Shown piece after piece: positions 33,901 through 45,700 of a DNA stretch of 64,000 nt. Under the pieces are notes generated by a model, which saw only the letters and a list, made by a program, of their open reading frames with translations, was not told where the DNA came from and did not search any database. Source of the stretch: Didymella arachidicola (lineage: Eukaryota; Ascomycota; Dothideomycetes; Pleosporales; Didymellaceae); assembly GCA_016630955.3 (NCBI GenBank), contig CM049986.1:1612001-1676000 (forward strand). Direction: 5' to 3'. Every line of letters starts with the position of its first letter. Positions within the stretch are counted from its first letter, which is position 1. A program made the translations under genes and the position numbers.

Positions 33901-34060
33901 GGAGACCAAGTCCAGCGAGCCGCAAGAGCGGGAAGCTCCGCCTTTGACAGAGACGGAGTCGTTGTCTTCTTCGAAAACAGCGGATCTGCCTTCAACGCAC
34001 TCGCAGGGTGCCACTGAAGAGGCACCCACAGCCCTGAGGGAGTCCAACGCTGATGCATAG
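30904..34060 (+). CDS. AIM21: AIM21-like proline-rich actin-patch protein
   Basis: Two exons (30904-31849, 31902-34060) with a 52-bp intron (ACTGAC branch) encode about 1,034 residues. The protein starts MSNPPSIPPRPARAQNSP and repeats PxxP/PPRP motifs (IPPRPKGRIERSQSPHRF, IPARPSVPARPQK, PVPARPAGSKIAALQAGF), ligands for SH3 domains. A VSLPSIGQEGNEYASF motif near residue 85 and two copies of FPSQDVWED, about 91 residues apart, match the fungal AIM21 family. The C-terminal third is Ala/Glu/Ser-rich and disordered, with a likely acidic helix. Yeast Aim21 works with Tda2 and capping protein at cortical actin patches to control barbed-end assembly. The yeast gene was named for a mitochondrial-inheritance phenotype. 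No membrane segment or catalytic domain is present. Confidence 0.82.
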
Positions 34061-35231
34061 ATCTTGTAGTTGAACAAGAGGGCCAAGTTTGATAGAAGTT
34101 GAGTGACCTTGCGATGGTCATCCATGTTGTTGTGCATGCAATAAATCCATCTCTATTCCGCTGCTTCAGGGCACTTGCCATTACTGTCAACGTAGCATTT
34201 TTGGACCATTGCTAACACAAGTTTCTACCAACAAGTGTTTGGACTACACTGCTACCACTATTCACATCACCATCAATGAAGTTTGTGACGGACGGGATCT
34301 TCGCCACGAGGATCTCGCTGGCCCACTTTGTGGATCGCTGACTTGAGCAGTGACCCACAGTGACATACCCTCGCAGTCAGAGATCTTCAAGAAAGGGTCA
34401 GAAGAAAATTATGAGTGACAAAAGCCCTCCAACATCGGCCTGATGAAGAATTCTGACTTCAAAGATGGTGTTGATGGGCGATGTTCACCACGTCATTTTC
34501 GGAAGGTCCAGACCGAACGCGCTTGCTACAATTAGCGTTAGTTCCCGCATAAGGCTGAGCCGCCGAGCCGCACCACGCAGGAACGTTCCGCAATGAACGA
34601 CCTGGCATCACTCTATCTCTCGACCCTGAACATGACAGCCGCCACGGCGAGTGTGACTCCACGCTCAGCAAAAGCCTGTAAGCCGATTTACGGATGATCT
34701 GAGCGGTTCAGGCGCCGTGCCAAGTCAATGCATCCCGGACCAAGAAGTTTTCTCGAAGTTTTTACGTGATTATGTGGAGCGCAAAGTCACTCCTGCCTCG
34801 CATCGGCCAACGATTAGCAATGTCGACCCACTGCATTCATCAAACGACCAGCCCTCCGGCAACGAGAAGCTTCAACGCGTCGCTGTGTTCACTCTGATGA
34901 GCCGTAAGTACCCTTATCCGATCCTATGGCGGTCCAATCCCCGCATCCTTCGGATGCACTCCGCGTTATTGGTAGCACTAGGAGCGCTTCAGGCGTAAAG
35001 ATGGCCGACGGACAAAACCGAGGTGATTTGAGACGCATTGACAATGAGGAGAGGCGATTTTGCCAGGATGCATTCGGAGACTAGTGGAGGTTACGCGGTT
35101 GGGGTAGAGCAGATGGCCGATCTTAGGAGCACTGCATGTTTAAAAGATCAAAGCTCGCCGCACTCGGCCAACCTGTACTACCGTTTGCCATTGAACCCTT
35201 ATTGTCTTCGTTTAGGCCGACCAGACGTATC
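34061..35231. other. Intergenic region
   Basis: A 1.17-kb stretch between AIM21 and the permease gene, both on the plus strand. Only short frames without protein-like features occur. Confidence 0.45.
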
Positions 35232-36756
35232 ATGGGCCTCAAGAACCCCTTTCAAAAGAAGGAGCAGGGGTCGCCGGCCCCGAGCGACGCTCCCCCGTAT
35301 GCTGGATCTGAGAAGTCGACGTACGATGAGGAGTATGGACAGAACACAAACATCACGACTGGGTGGACGGGCGATGGCTTTGCTGGCGCGAACGAGTACC
35401 CACGGCGACCAGAGGGCTTGGGTGATGAGTACAGGACGCTGGGGCGCTGGCGAGCATGCGTGATTCTGATCACCATCGAAGTCGGTATCGGTGTTCTCAG
35501 CTTGCCTTCTGCTCTCCAGACGCTCGGATTGATTCCTGGCATCATTGCCATTCTTGGCTTTGGATTTCTCACAACGTGAGTCTGACTGTGATCCTGCTGT
35601 CGCATTCAATTGAGTCTGACGATCAAATAGATACTGTGGTTACATCATGGTACAGTTCTACAGGAGATATCCGATGGTCACCAACTTGGTTGATTGCGCG
35701 CTCTACATCGGCGGAAAGAACTTCGAACGCTTCTTAGGTGTGGGCTTCATCCTCAACCTGGTCCTGATCTGCGCCTCAGCAAACATCACCATGTCGGTCG
35801 CACTCAATACGCTCTCGTCCCATGCTATTTGCACGGTAGCATTCATGGCCATCCCACACGTCCTCTGCTGGCTGCTTTGCCTACCGCGCAAGCTCACCTT
35901 CGCCGCGGCCATGAGCTGGATCTGCACCATCTCAATCGTGGCCTCAGTCCTCATCGTCATGATCTCACTGGGGGTGGCCGGTCCTAAAGCGCCGCCAGGC
36001 TTCGATGTCAAGATTGTTCTCTTTGGCAAACCCACTTTCGTCGAGACAGTCAACTCGCTCCTTAACATCGCCTTCGCATTCGCCGGAAATCAGTCCTTCA
36101 TGAGCGTCATGGCCGAGATGCGCAACCCCCAGAAAGAGTTCCCGCCCGCGCTATTCATGCAGAAGTCCTTTGAGGTCGTCATCTACATCATTGTCGCATG
36201 TGTCATCTACGGCCTCGCCGGCGACGCCGTTACCAGTCCCGCGCTCGGCTCCGCGCCCACCATCCCCGCCAAGATCGCATACGGCATCCTGATCCCGTCG
36301 GTTCTCGGCACAGGTCTTGTCATCGGAATCACAGCTATCAAGTACATGTACATCGCTATCATGCGCAAAGTGCGCCCCGAGCAGGTCAATGTGCACAATG
36401 CGTTCACCTGGACGCTGTGGATTGGCATTGGCACGCTGTTCTGGATCGTGTCGTTTATCATATCCAACGCGATTCCGATCTTTAGCTCCATTCTCAACAT
36501 CAGCTCCGCCATCTTCATCTCGTGGTTCACCTTTGGACTCACGAGCGTCATGTGGCTGCATCTGAATTGGACGACGCAGTTCAGCTCGTCGCGCAAGATT
36601 GCGCTGGCGTGTGTCAATTATGCGGTTCTTTGCATGACGTTGTTCTTGAATGTTGGAGGGCTGTATACGAGTCTCAAAGCGCTGATTGATATCTTCAATG
36701 ATCCGAATAGCGCGTTGCAAGGACCGTTCACATGTGCAGATAATAGTATCTTTTAG
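35232..36756 (+). CDS. Neutral amino-acid permease, AAAP family
   Basis: Two exons (35232-35575, 35631-36756) with a 55-bp intron encode 489 residues. A hydrophilic N-terminal tail of about 75 residues rich in acidic and Tyr/Gly residues precedes the transport core. That core opens with WRACVILITIEVGIGVLSLPSAL, the family's first helix with its conserved G-[IV]-G-x-L-S-x-P signature. About ten to eleven hydrophobic segments follow, including MVQFYRRYPMVTNLVDCALYIGG, LLNIAFAFAGNQSFMSVMAEMRNP and the last helix near residue 450. This is the layout of the fungal Mtr-type proton-coupled neutral and aromatic amino-acid transporters at the plasma membrane. Substrate range cannot be read from the sequence. 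The gene borders the gene-poor island that starts downstream. Confidence 0.88.
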
Positions 36757-39700
36757 ATGCCTATGGGCGGCAATCGGAATTTTACATCGTTCATACAAGG
36801 CTCGTTTGCATCAGTTTTGTCTGTGATTCGCTCTTGCATCGTATAAATCCCGAACAGAAGCGATCCTTCTGCGTCCGTCCATCTGCACAATATTATTAAA
36901 GACTGCACTTCGAAACGATAGCAACAATAAGCTATATTTCCCACCGCATTTCAAAAAGGCACGATCCCCATTTTCATGTTGTCCTGCGCGGAACAAATGA
37001 AAACGAGTGTATAGTCCACGCGTGCTCCTGTTCGAAGAAGGCCACTGCTCGACACGCCATGAAGCCTTCCCTTAACATGCGATTACTCTCCTCAGCCTCC
37101 GTAAACTTGACTAATATCCAATCCCGAATTGACTCAAAAACAATAGAGGCAACGCACATGTGTGCCGGATATCAAAAGTGGGCAACTGTCACCGTGATGA
37201 TCTCCTCGTGGTTGTCTTCTGCTTGATAAAGCAGCTTCCTCCTGCGCCCTCTACGTGTACTACTTTTGCCTGTTCCTGGAAAGTCTTCATCGAAACAATG
37301 CTCTTGCGCACGCATGAAAAGCACTCCGTTTTCTCTTTTTCAAAGTACATCTTCCAAATTCTATGAGTACTGGACCAAGCTCGAACCCACTTCAAAAGCC
37401 CGCGTTCGTTGAGATAGCACATTCTATACAGCGACACTATTTCCTCTACCCAAAGGCTAATCAAATATTGCCATGAGTCCCGTTGGCCTATGACAGGCTC
37501 TTGAAATGTTCGTGTCTCAAAAGCTATGTTTCGAAAAGCATTCGTCTTGGACCTAGATCGGGCGTTCTCTAAGTCTGCGTAGTATTCTCTGGGCAGCCGA
37601 TCATACGAAGTCGCAACTGCATTCCTGCCTGTCTGATTACACTAAACTATCACTACAAGTCTGAACCTACCACTCTGCCTGAATGTTGCTTCAAACACTT
37701 TTCGCCTTTACATGTCAAAAATGTACTGAAAAGCTGTGATGTTTTAGCCCTTTCCGCAGCTGTGGAGGCGCTTTTTGAACCGTTATATGTCTGTTTTGTC
37801 ACTTCGAAATATCCACGCAAGCACCACATGGCTAGGGGTTGCTGTTGCGTACACAAGCGAATTTGGAAAACTGTACTCTTATGATTATTTTCGAAATGTT
37901 GGACGGGTCCGCACAGCGTGCGAGCCTGCGGCGGTTGTCGTGTGTGTGTTGAGGGGGGGGGCTGCTTATGGAAGCCAGTAGCATCGTCCTGGTGCTGGTC
38001 GCCAACAGGTTGCAGGGCTCGCGACCCGCCCGAGGAGGCCACCTGTGCAGTGTGCAGGGCAGCGAGGACAGCTTACAGCAGCGGTACCCGGATCTCTACA
38101 GGTCCGGAGCTGCACTGGCATCAGCGCCCAAGCCAACAGCCTAGAGGCGTGGCCTGTAGGGGTTGTGTCACCGAGGCCGACGACGAAGGCTTGTTGGTGC
38201 GAAGACTGACTGACTGTGCGAAAACATCGAGGAGCGCCATCTCACACCCGACTGGTCCGTCGTGTCGCTCACTGCCAGCGAGAGGGTTGGGCCGGGGCAC
38301 GTTGATTGTGTTACATTCCCAGAGGTAGATGCTGCACAGCGAAGTGCATGCAGGCACAAAGGACACTTCGATGCGGTGCGGCCGCTCGAGAGATCAAACG
38401 AGACAGTCATGCGCACAGAGCAGCCGTGGAATCGCGAGGCCATCCCGCCCAACTCAAGCGAGCCTATGGCTTGGAGGAACAGAGCACCGCTTTCAGGCGA
38501 GAGACGCATGCCACAGCTTGTTACAGGTCACGTTCACAATTAACAAGTAGCAGATACGCGTAGGACAACAGTACCATCACGGCCAGACACAGACACAGAG
38601 CTGAGAATGGCTTGCACGAACCTACATTAGCGGTTCACCAAGTGCGGAGACGTCCAGCGTGTAGTAACCTAGCTGGCATGCAACGAATTCAGGGTGAGCG
38701 CCAAGTAACTTAGGACCGGTCGGCGATAGGATGAGAGTCAGCTGCAACGATGCTGGTTGGTTGGCCTCGAGAAGACGGTGGCGATGCTGTTCTAGGTGTG
38801 CGAGTGTAGGCACTTTCGCTCTAACAGCATACGATACCCGCTTCACGCACACAATGCATGCAACGTTTGCTTCGCACATACAAATTCTGCCTTTTGGTTA
38901 AGCATCTGCTTTGTAGATTGGCAATTATAGGTGTGTGGAGTCAAGACGTTGCAGACGGCGCAGTGGACCGGACGCTCTTTCGAGGGCTTGTCTAGAGCGA
39001 CTGGCTCGACGTCGTATCCAGGCTTGTCGTATTACGCGTCACAGACAGACAGAAGCCCAGTCTCCCACATCGTATCCGGGATGCAACGCTCAGATCCATT
39101 CACTGTCCCCGTTAACGGCAGTTCGCGCTGTGCCGACGGCTTGCTGTAGCTTCACTCCCAGATTGAATCACGCGCAGGCTGAACTCATATCTGTAGTTTA
39201 TCATGTCGATACGGGCGCGCGCTCTGGTGCGGCCTCTTCGCAGACGCGGTCCTCACTGCAGACGTGCGCCACGCGCTGCGCACATGCAGTTTTGACGTAG
39301 TCTATCAGACGCAGTCGTACCGCAGGTTTAGTGACGGCCCGTTCGTTATCCCACATCCACGATAGGTCGGGTAGCCTTCGGAATATCCTACGGTTTGAAA
39401 TGGGACCCGGGATAGATACAGTCTTAGCATGGTTCTATAGTAGGTCCATTGGCTTAGTATGCCTTATACAGCCAATTGCTAAGGGTCTCCTATACTAAGA
39501 CGGCTTATGTGAGCCATCCTGAATACACGAGATATATCCATATCCGAGATATCGATACAAAATCGTTCATGTTCGAGATATTGCCCATCGCTACGCAGGC
39601 TGGTGATATCCGAAACTCTTCGCTAGCGCTGCATCCAGAACAAGTGCAATGAATATCAGCAGAGGCGTGGCTAATAGCTGGAATCGCCGAATTAACTACC

Positions 39701-39836
39701 GCCCTCTCTACTTTTAACGTTTATATCAATGCTGCATTCCGCAGAGTTGGTCCTACTGATTCTTCATATCTACCTTCCGTTCCACAGCAAGCAAGTTCAT
39801 TTGAATTGCAGAAACAACCCAACTCACGACCTAGCA
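36757..39836. other. Gene-poor stretch of about 3 kb
   Basis: No convincing gene was found on either strand. Frames are short and lack protein-like composition. Short A+T-rich and GAGATAT-containing repeats occur near 39,530-39,580. No LTR, terminal inverted repeat or RNA gene could be recognised, so the origin of the stretch is open. Confidence 0.5.
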
Positions 39837-40900
39837 ATGAGGAGTTTCGCCCGGTTTGGCTTATTGCTTCAACCTATATCAGCACTCAGGTTTGATGCAA
39901 GGTATTCAGATTTCGACCTCAATCAGAATGAGAGTGCTTCAGACCCCATGGACTATTGGGGAACGTAGTTACACCACAATTATCAGCCATTACCAAAAAA
40001 AAATTGGCGATTTCCATTCTACTCCCTGACCCTTGACCGATTCGCCAACGGTGACGCCTCTAACGACGACGCCAATGGCACTGTCTACGAAACGGACGTC
40101 ACGAGCACAACCATGCGTTTTGGAGGAGATTTTAGGCCTATTTGACAGCTTGGACTACATCCATGGCATGGGAATTAGAAGAATATACATCGTCGGATCT
40201 ATTTTCATCAATTTTCCATGGATGGCGGATTCATACTCACCTCTAGACCTCACGCTTCTCGACCTTCATTTTGGAACACTTGCCGACTGGATGCGCGCCA
40301 TCGAAGAGATACACAAGAGAGGAATGTACGTCATTCTTGACAACACTTTCAATACGTAAGACACCTTCCGTATGTTGCAATCCCGCACTAAGATACGATC
40401 ATGTAGATTGGAAGATTTGCTCGAGTTTCCAGAAACCGTAAACACGAATACCCCCTTCAACCCCTCAGAGTGGCCGACTCGATATAAAAGTGATCGCCAT
40501 TATCACGATTTCGAAGTCTCAAACGAGTATCTTGCGAATTGTGCATGGCCCTTACCTAGGTTCTGGGACGAGGACGGATTTCCTTTTCCCAGTGACCGTT
40601 TACACGTAGGCAAATGATGCTACAATGGTGAGTTCGACCAATTTGGAAACACGGATGCATTCGACACTGAAGTAAAGATATATGAGCAACAACTCTCGAA
40701 GTTTTCATCCGCCCAAGACCGACTACGAGAGTGGAATCCCAGTGTGTTGCAAAAGATTGAGCACGTCTCCTGCCTGGCTATCAGAACGTTCGATCTGAGG
40801 CTTGCGTACTCTACGAGCAAGGTTAGCATTCGAAAGGAAAGAGAGAGATTACATGTTCCTTGCTTCCACAGGCAACCCATGACGTCATGCCGATTGTAGC
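39837..40900 (+). pseudogene. Alpha-1,3-glucan synthase, decayed 5' fragment
   Basis: The sequence retains the N-terminal ~300 residues of an Ags1/Mok1-type cell-wall alpha-1,3-glucan synthase, whose full length is about 2,400. It begins with a signal-like MRSFARFGLLLQPISALRFD and a LNQNESASDPMDYWG block, then NWRFPFYSLTLDRFANGD, LDYIHGMGIRRIYIVG, YSPLDLTLLDLHFGTL and IHKRGMYVILDNTFNT, the amylase-like catalytic lead-in. An intron at 40356-40406 is still recognisable. Breaks are a TAG at 39966-39968, a one-base frame change near 40,130 and a TGA at 40615-40617. Homology fades after RLREWNPSVLQKIEH and the region past about 40,900 no longer aligns. The transmembrane, glycogen-synthase-like and C-terminal parts are absent. 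The active enzyme would make cell-wall alpha-glucan; this copy cannot. Confidence 0.85.
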
Positions 40901-41219
40901 ACTACTTTCGGTTATTGCTAGTCTTGAGGAACCGGACATAAGAAGACAGCAGGCCGACGACCGTGAGGTTGCATGTTTCCGCCAACATAACTCAAAAACT
41001 CCGACAACGCGCAAGATGCACTCGCCGGTGACTCGCATTAGCCACCATAGACTCGGCACGTACAATGACGTGTGCTCGATTTATCTCCGTCATGAGACGC
41101 GAGCCCGAGGATAATTTGCAGAGCAAAGCCCATGTGGTACAAAAAGTCTTTGAAAGCCTGACTACACGGGTTGCGTTAAGAGAACATAGCTACTCTTCGA
41201 CAGACTTTACCCCGGAGTC
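40901..41219. other. Short intergenic stretch
   Basis: This 319-bp gap after the glucan-synthase relic has no recognisable gene. Confidence 0.4.
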
Positions 41220-41798
41220 ATGGCAGTCGCACGCGCATCCTCAGGCGTGTTCGACAACTCCGATCCTGCTGCACCAGGCTACTACGCACCTTCTCAGACT
41301 GCGCTCCTGCTGCTTGACTTCCATCAGACGTTTGTTGAGAAAGCCAGCGGCTCAAAGGCACCAGATACAGTCCAGACTGCAGCAGACCTCCGTTCCTGGG
41401 CCAAAATACAAGATATTCACGTGGTTCACGGCTTAAACGACGTTCATAGCCCACCCTATCCAACCTGCAAAGGGGTTGCTCGACTAAGCGGTATAGTCGA
41501 TGAGATGACCAAAGCTGGGAGTGATGAACCCACGGAGCTCACCGAAAATTGCGACAATGAGGATCTTTCGTTCAGGAGACGACCCGGCCATGTGTCTGCG
41601 CTCAAATCGCCGGGTTTGGATGATTACATGCAGTCACAAGGGATCCGGAGTCTGATTCTGGCGGGTCTGAGTACATCAGGATGCGTTCTGAGAACTGCTC
41701 TCGCAGCCTCTGATGCCGAGTACGTTGTAACGGTCGTGTCAGATGGATGTGTGGACGGTGGAGAAGGGCTGCACGATCTGGCGTTGAAGGTGGTCTAG
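41220..41798 (+). CDS. Isochorismatase-like cysteine hydrolase, probably C-terminally truncated
   Basis: A single exon gives 192 residues. The family's Rossmann-like core is visible: TALLLLDFHQTF with the catalytic-type Asp near residue 33, and SLILAGLSTSGCVLRTALAA with the nucleophile-type Cys. The Lys normally found between them is not clear; the equivalent segment reads SFRRRPGHVSAL, with Arg instead. Conserved-looking sequence continues in the same frame for 24 codons after the TAG at 41796-41798 (RGYVTTAAEFQK-type), so the stop probably removes a native C-terminal helix. A C-to-T change of CAG would explain it. Homologues hydrolyse isochorismate or amides; no substrate can be inferred here. 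It may be inactive, or the shortened form may still fold. Confidence 0.7.
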   Translation: MAVARASSGVFDNSDPAAPGYYAPSQTALLLLDFHQTFVEKASGSKAPDTVQTAADLRSWAKIQDIHVVHGLNDVHSPPYPTCKGVARLSGIVDEMTKAGSDEPTELTENCDNEDLSFRRRPGHVSALKSPGLDDYMQSQGIRSLILAGLSTSGCVLRTALAASDAEYVVTVVSDGCVDGGEGLHDLALKVV

Positions 41799-42134
41799 AG
41801 TCGGGGTTACGTTACGACCGCTGCTGAGTTCCAAAAGATCCACAAGAAGCGCAAAGAGAGCACCACCTACTGACCCTATGTGCGAGACAACATTTAGTGC
41901 ACTTCTACATGATATCTCAATCGATGGTGTTGGGATATTCCATATTTTGGTCGACCCTTTGATCTCAAGATCAGGACAAACTTCAACAAACTGCATATCA
42001 CAGTATCTATAAAGTTATTCATGCGCGTTCCAATCCCACTGCTCGTCATATCGACCCCCTTGCACTCAAATCTGCCTTGCTTATATGCAAATCGACATTC
42101 TTGCAAACGCAAATCACCAATCAAAGGAACCACT
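41799..42134. other. Intergenic stretch carrying the remnant C-terminal frame
   Basis: The first 75 bases (to TGA 41871-41873) continue the isochorismatase frame beyond its stop. The rest holds no recognised gene. Confidence 0.4.
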
Positions 42135-42458
42135 ATGTCTTCATCTGCATACCTAACTTCTAATGAGGATGAACACGCTCCTGGGCAAAGTGATGCTACA
42201 GAGACCGAAGAAAGCTTGCCTGAAAGCGCACGTGGGACCGAGAAGTCAAGGCGAACGGCCGTGCATAGCAAACAGCTGCAAGAAATACTTGATAGTACAC
42301 AGTCCGACAGGGACGGAGGAAGGGCAGCGCTAGCCGCCGCGATGAGGGAGATGAGGGAAAGGAGAAAGAAGGAGAAAGGTGTGAAGACTTTGAAGGACTC
42401 TCAGACAGCGAAGGCTGATAGCAAGGATAGTGGCTTCAAGCAGGCCTTCTATGATTGA
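42135..42458 (+). CDS. Small orphan hydrophilic protein
   Basis: A single-exon frame from the ATG at 42135 encodes 107 residues; an in-frame ATG at 42021 would add 38. The product is highly charged, with an acidic N-terminus (NEDEHAPGQSDATETEES) and a basic helical middle (AMREMRERRKKEKG) that could form a short coiled coil. There is no signal peptide. I do not recognise it. It ends 52 bp before the 3' LTR of the retrotransposon. Confidence 0.4.
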   Translation: MSSSAYLTSNEDEHAPGQSDATETEESLPESARGTEKSRRTAVHSKQLQEILDSTQSDRDGGRAALAAAMREMRERRKKEKGVKTLKDSQTAKADSKDSGFKQAFYD

Positions 42459-42504
42459 TCTGAGCAGAAGCACACTTCGATAGAAACATCCCGATCAACC
42501 CATA

Positions 42505-42509
42505 TAGCC
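42505..42509. repeat. Target-site duplication, left copy
   Basis: TAGCC directly precedes the LTR pair's left copy and is repeated after the right copy at 47865-47869. Confidence 0.9.
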
Positions 42510-42631
42510 TGTGTGCGGGCAGAGGCCAGGCGTAGAAAAGAGGGACTAGGTTGTTTTCTATCTAATGAGGGGAAGAGGGAATATACACCCTACAGATGAT
42601 TATGTAACAGAGCACGTGATGCTGGCTAACA
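42510..42631 (-). repeat. 3' LTR of the copia element
   Basis: 122 bp, identical to 47743-47864 as far as compared by eye. It ends with the TG/CA termini expected of an LTR. Read on the minus strand it starts TGTTAGCCAGCATCACGTGC. Confidence 0.95.
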
Positions 42632-42645
42632 CACCCCCCCAGCTT
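42632..42645 (-). other. Polypurine tract
   Basis: On the minus strand the sequence before the 3' LTR has seven consecutive G residues (AGCTGGGGGGGTG), the position where plus-strand DNA synthesis is primed. Assigned from position and composition. Confidence 0.75.
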
Positions 42646-42727
42646 GAGTGAATAGCAAGAAACGAAAGCTGTAAATGAGCGTCTTGCGTCTCCAAAGCTA
42701 GACGTCTTACTCTGTAGGACCCTCTGT

Positions 42728-45700
42728 TTACAGACCTGAATCTGATCTGTCTCGCAGTTTGGATGATAGATCGCTTAGTCCTAGCTGGCGTACAAAGTTG
42801 GCGTGTCTCTGACGACTAAGGATCTTCGTAAGGCCATCAGCTGGCATCTCTGCAGTAGCCTTCCAATCTACCTGCAGTCTGCCCTCTGCTACCTCCTGGC
42901 GTACCCATTGATGGTGTACGTCTACATGCTTCAGCTTCGTCTGAAGCTTGTCAGCTGTCTTTGTTGCGATTAAGACAGTTTGCTGGTTATCACACCACAG
43001 TGCTGGTGTCAACTCTGGGTCAAACTGGATCGCTTTAAAGAAGCGCTGCCACCACTCCATCTCTGATCCGGCTGTTGATAGAGAGAGTAGCTCGGCCTCT
43101 GTAGTCGATTTCGTGACTGATCGTTGGACTGTCGCCTTCCAATCAACAGGCAGTCCATACAGCTTGAAGATATAGCCTTGAGAGCTGCGTCGCGTCTCTG
43201 GCTCGTCGGCAAAAGCAGCATCTGATGCACCATAGAAGAGAGGCTCATGCTCGTGCTCTTGCTGGGATAGCATTGTGATGCTCGTTATGCCTTGCTGCTT
43301 ATCTGCGGACGCTCGAATAGCCAAGTGTTTCGTGCCTATCAGGTACCTCCATACATGGCAAGCTGCGTACATATGCTTCTGCCCGGGATTCTGCAGATGA
43401 CGTGCAAGTACTGAGTGTGCTCTCGCGACGTCTGGTCGTGTCGAAGTCGAAATGTAAGCCAGTGAGCCGACTAGCCGCTGGTACCTTTGAGTTCGCGCAG
43501 CACTTGGTTCCTCTGTTGATGGCAAAAGGGCATTGTCCCTTAGGGGAACATCTGGACATCTTACGCTTGACTTCAGGTCAAACTTTGCTGCAATCTTATT
43601 GATGAATGAGTCTTGAGTCAGGTAGATAGAGCGACTGAGCTCCTCGCGGATTACGCGGATACCAAGGAACCACTTCAGCTCGCCTAATTCACGGATCTCG
43701 TACGTTGTAAGCAGCTGCTGCTTGAACGTCTGGTAATAGCCCCTGTTGAGCGGGTGAACAAGAACGACAATATCGTCCACGTAGAAAAATACGATCAAGT
43801 GATCATTCGTGTATAAGCATGGCACTCCTGGCACTGGCTCTAGGCTAAGCTTCTTCAAGGTCGATGATAGCTCCTGGTACCAGAGCAATGGAGCTTCTTT
43901 GAGGCCATAGAGAGCGCGCTGTAGTTCAAGTAGCTCTCCAAGCTCGTCTGTAAATCCTTCTGGCGTACGGCAGTACATTTTGCGTGGCAATCTCGCGTTG
44001 AGAAAAGCATTCATGGCGTCAAACTGAAACATCTGTAGGTCGAATGCTGCTGCTAACGCGATGAGGGCTCGAAAGACTTTAATTGCTAGCGTTGCCGCGT
44101 AGGTGTCTCCCCAAGCCTCTTGCATGTCTCCTCGTACGCATATACGCGCTTTGAACTTGTATAGGTATCCATCTTCGTCAAATTTGTACGTGAATACCCA
44201 CATCAAGGGTAGAACCTCAGCATCTGCTGTCGCTGCAGTTGCCTCTGTCTGATTGAAGCAGTCTTTTGCCCAGCAGCTATCAAGCTCAGCTCGTGCTGCC
44301 TGTGCAAACTCAGCGCCAAATGGATGATTGTTCAGATCCTTCCATCGCTTTGGTGGATCCGGCAATTGGTCGCGATGTAATCGTAGCTTTGGCATTTCTC
44401 CTGTGAGCTTTGATGGGGCTGTCGGGTTCATTGCTACTGCAAATGCTCTATAGTACGTAGCTAGAGCATGATCTGGTGGCTTCCTGGTTCTTTTACCCGT
44501 AATGATGTTGCTGCTCACGATTGATGGGTCTGCCATCTTTGGAGCGTTGTTCTGTCGACGATCTGGTACGTAGTCCTCGGTATTGCTCCATCCTTTTGCC
44601 CATGTTGATGGCTGCTTTCGTGGACGGTCTCGCTTGCTCGTCACAGCTGGCCGTAGTGGTCCGTCTCCGCTGCTTTTGGCTGTAGATCTATCATCTTCGT
44701 GATGCGTCTGCGGCTCATCAAGCAGTTGATCTTGAATCTGTTCCCCAGTGTCTTGATCTTCAGCGCCTTGCTGATCTTCCACACTGATCTGTTCTGCCGG
44801 CTCGGAAGCTCGGTCTAGATCTCTGTCATTGCCTGTCCACTCCTGAGGTGGTACAGTACCGCGATCTGACGGTTCTGGTGTGGGCAGAAAGCTCTGATCC
44901 TTAGAAAGCTGCTGACGTTGTTGTAGCTCAGTTACTACTTCCTGATCTGCCTCTGCCTCCGCTGTATGCAGTATATTGAGGATCTCAATCTCTTCTTGCA
45001 TAATATCTTCTTTCTCAGCCTTCTCATGGTCGTTGTAGAGGCTGCTTCTCTGGAATATCACATCTCTCACACGTATCACCTGGTTCTTTTTCGGCAGCCA
45101 GATGCGAAAGATGTTTGATGAGTCATACCCTACAAGGTATCCAACGAATGTACGAGACTCTAGCTTATCTGCCTTCTTCAGCTTTTTGTTAAGCGTGTAC
45201 GCTTTGCACCCAATCTGGGAGAAGTGCGCGACTGAAGGCTGCTTGCCGTGAACGAGTTCGTACGGCGTCTTCCAATCAATAGATCTCGTAGGCGTTACAT
45301 TCGTGATCTTTGTCGCCGTGATCGCTAGCTCATTTGATAGAGACTTCGGTAGACCTGCCTTAATGCGGAGCGATCTTGCTTTCGTAATGATGATGTTTCC
45401 GGCTTGTTCTGCAGCTCCAAGCTGCTCAGGCGTGTCAGGAGCACGCAGCTCAATCTTGAGGCCTGCTTGCCTCGCGATTCTGTAGAGTTCGAGGCCATAG
45501 CCACGATCCCCATCGACTTTGAGCACAATGACTGTGTACCCGTATTGTCGCTCAATCTTGTGTAGCAGCGCCTTGAGAGCTGCTATCACTACTGGTAGTG
45601 ACTTGTTCGCAAGAGTCACTGCTTCGTGCCACTTTGAGTACTCGCATACTGCATGCAGCAGGTAGCGATCTCCATTGTAGCATGTTTCTCCAGTCGGTAT

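Noticed and set aside
36757..42458. Secondary-metabolite cluster around the isochorismatase-like gene
   Set aside because: No synthase, cytochrome P450, transporter pair or regulator was seen in this stretch; the isochorismatase-like gene is alone and truncated.
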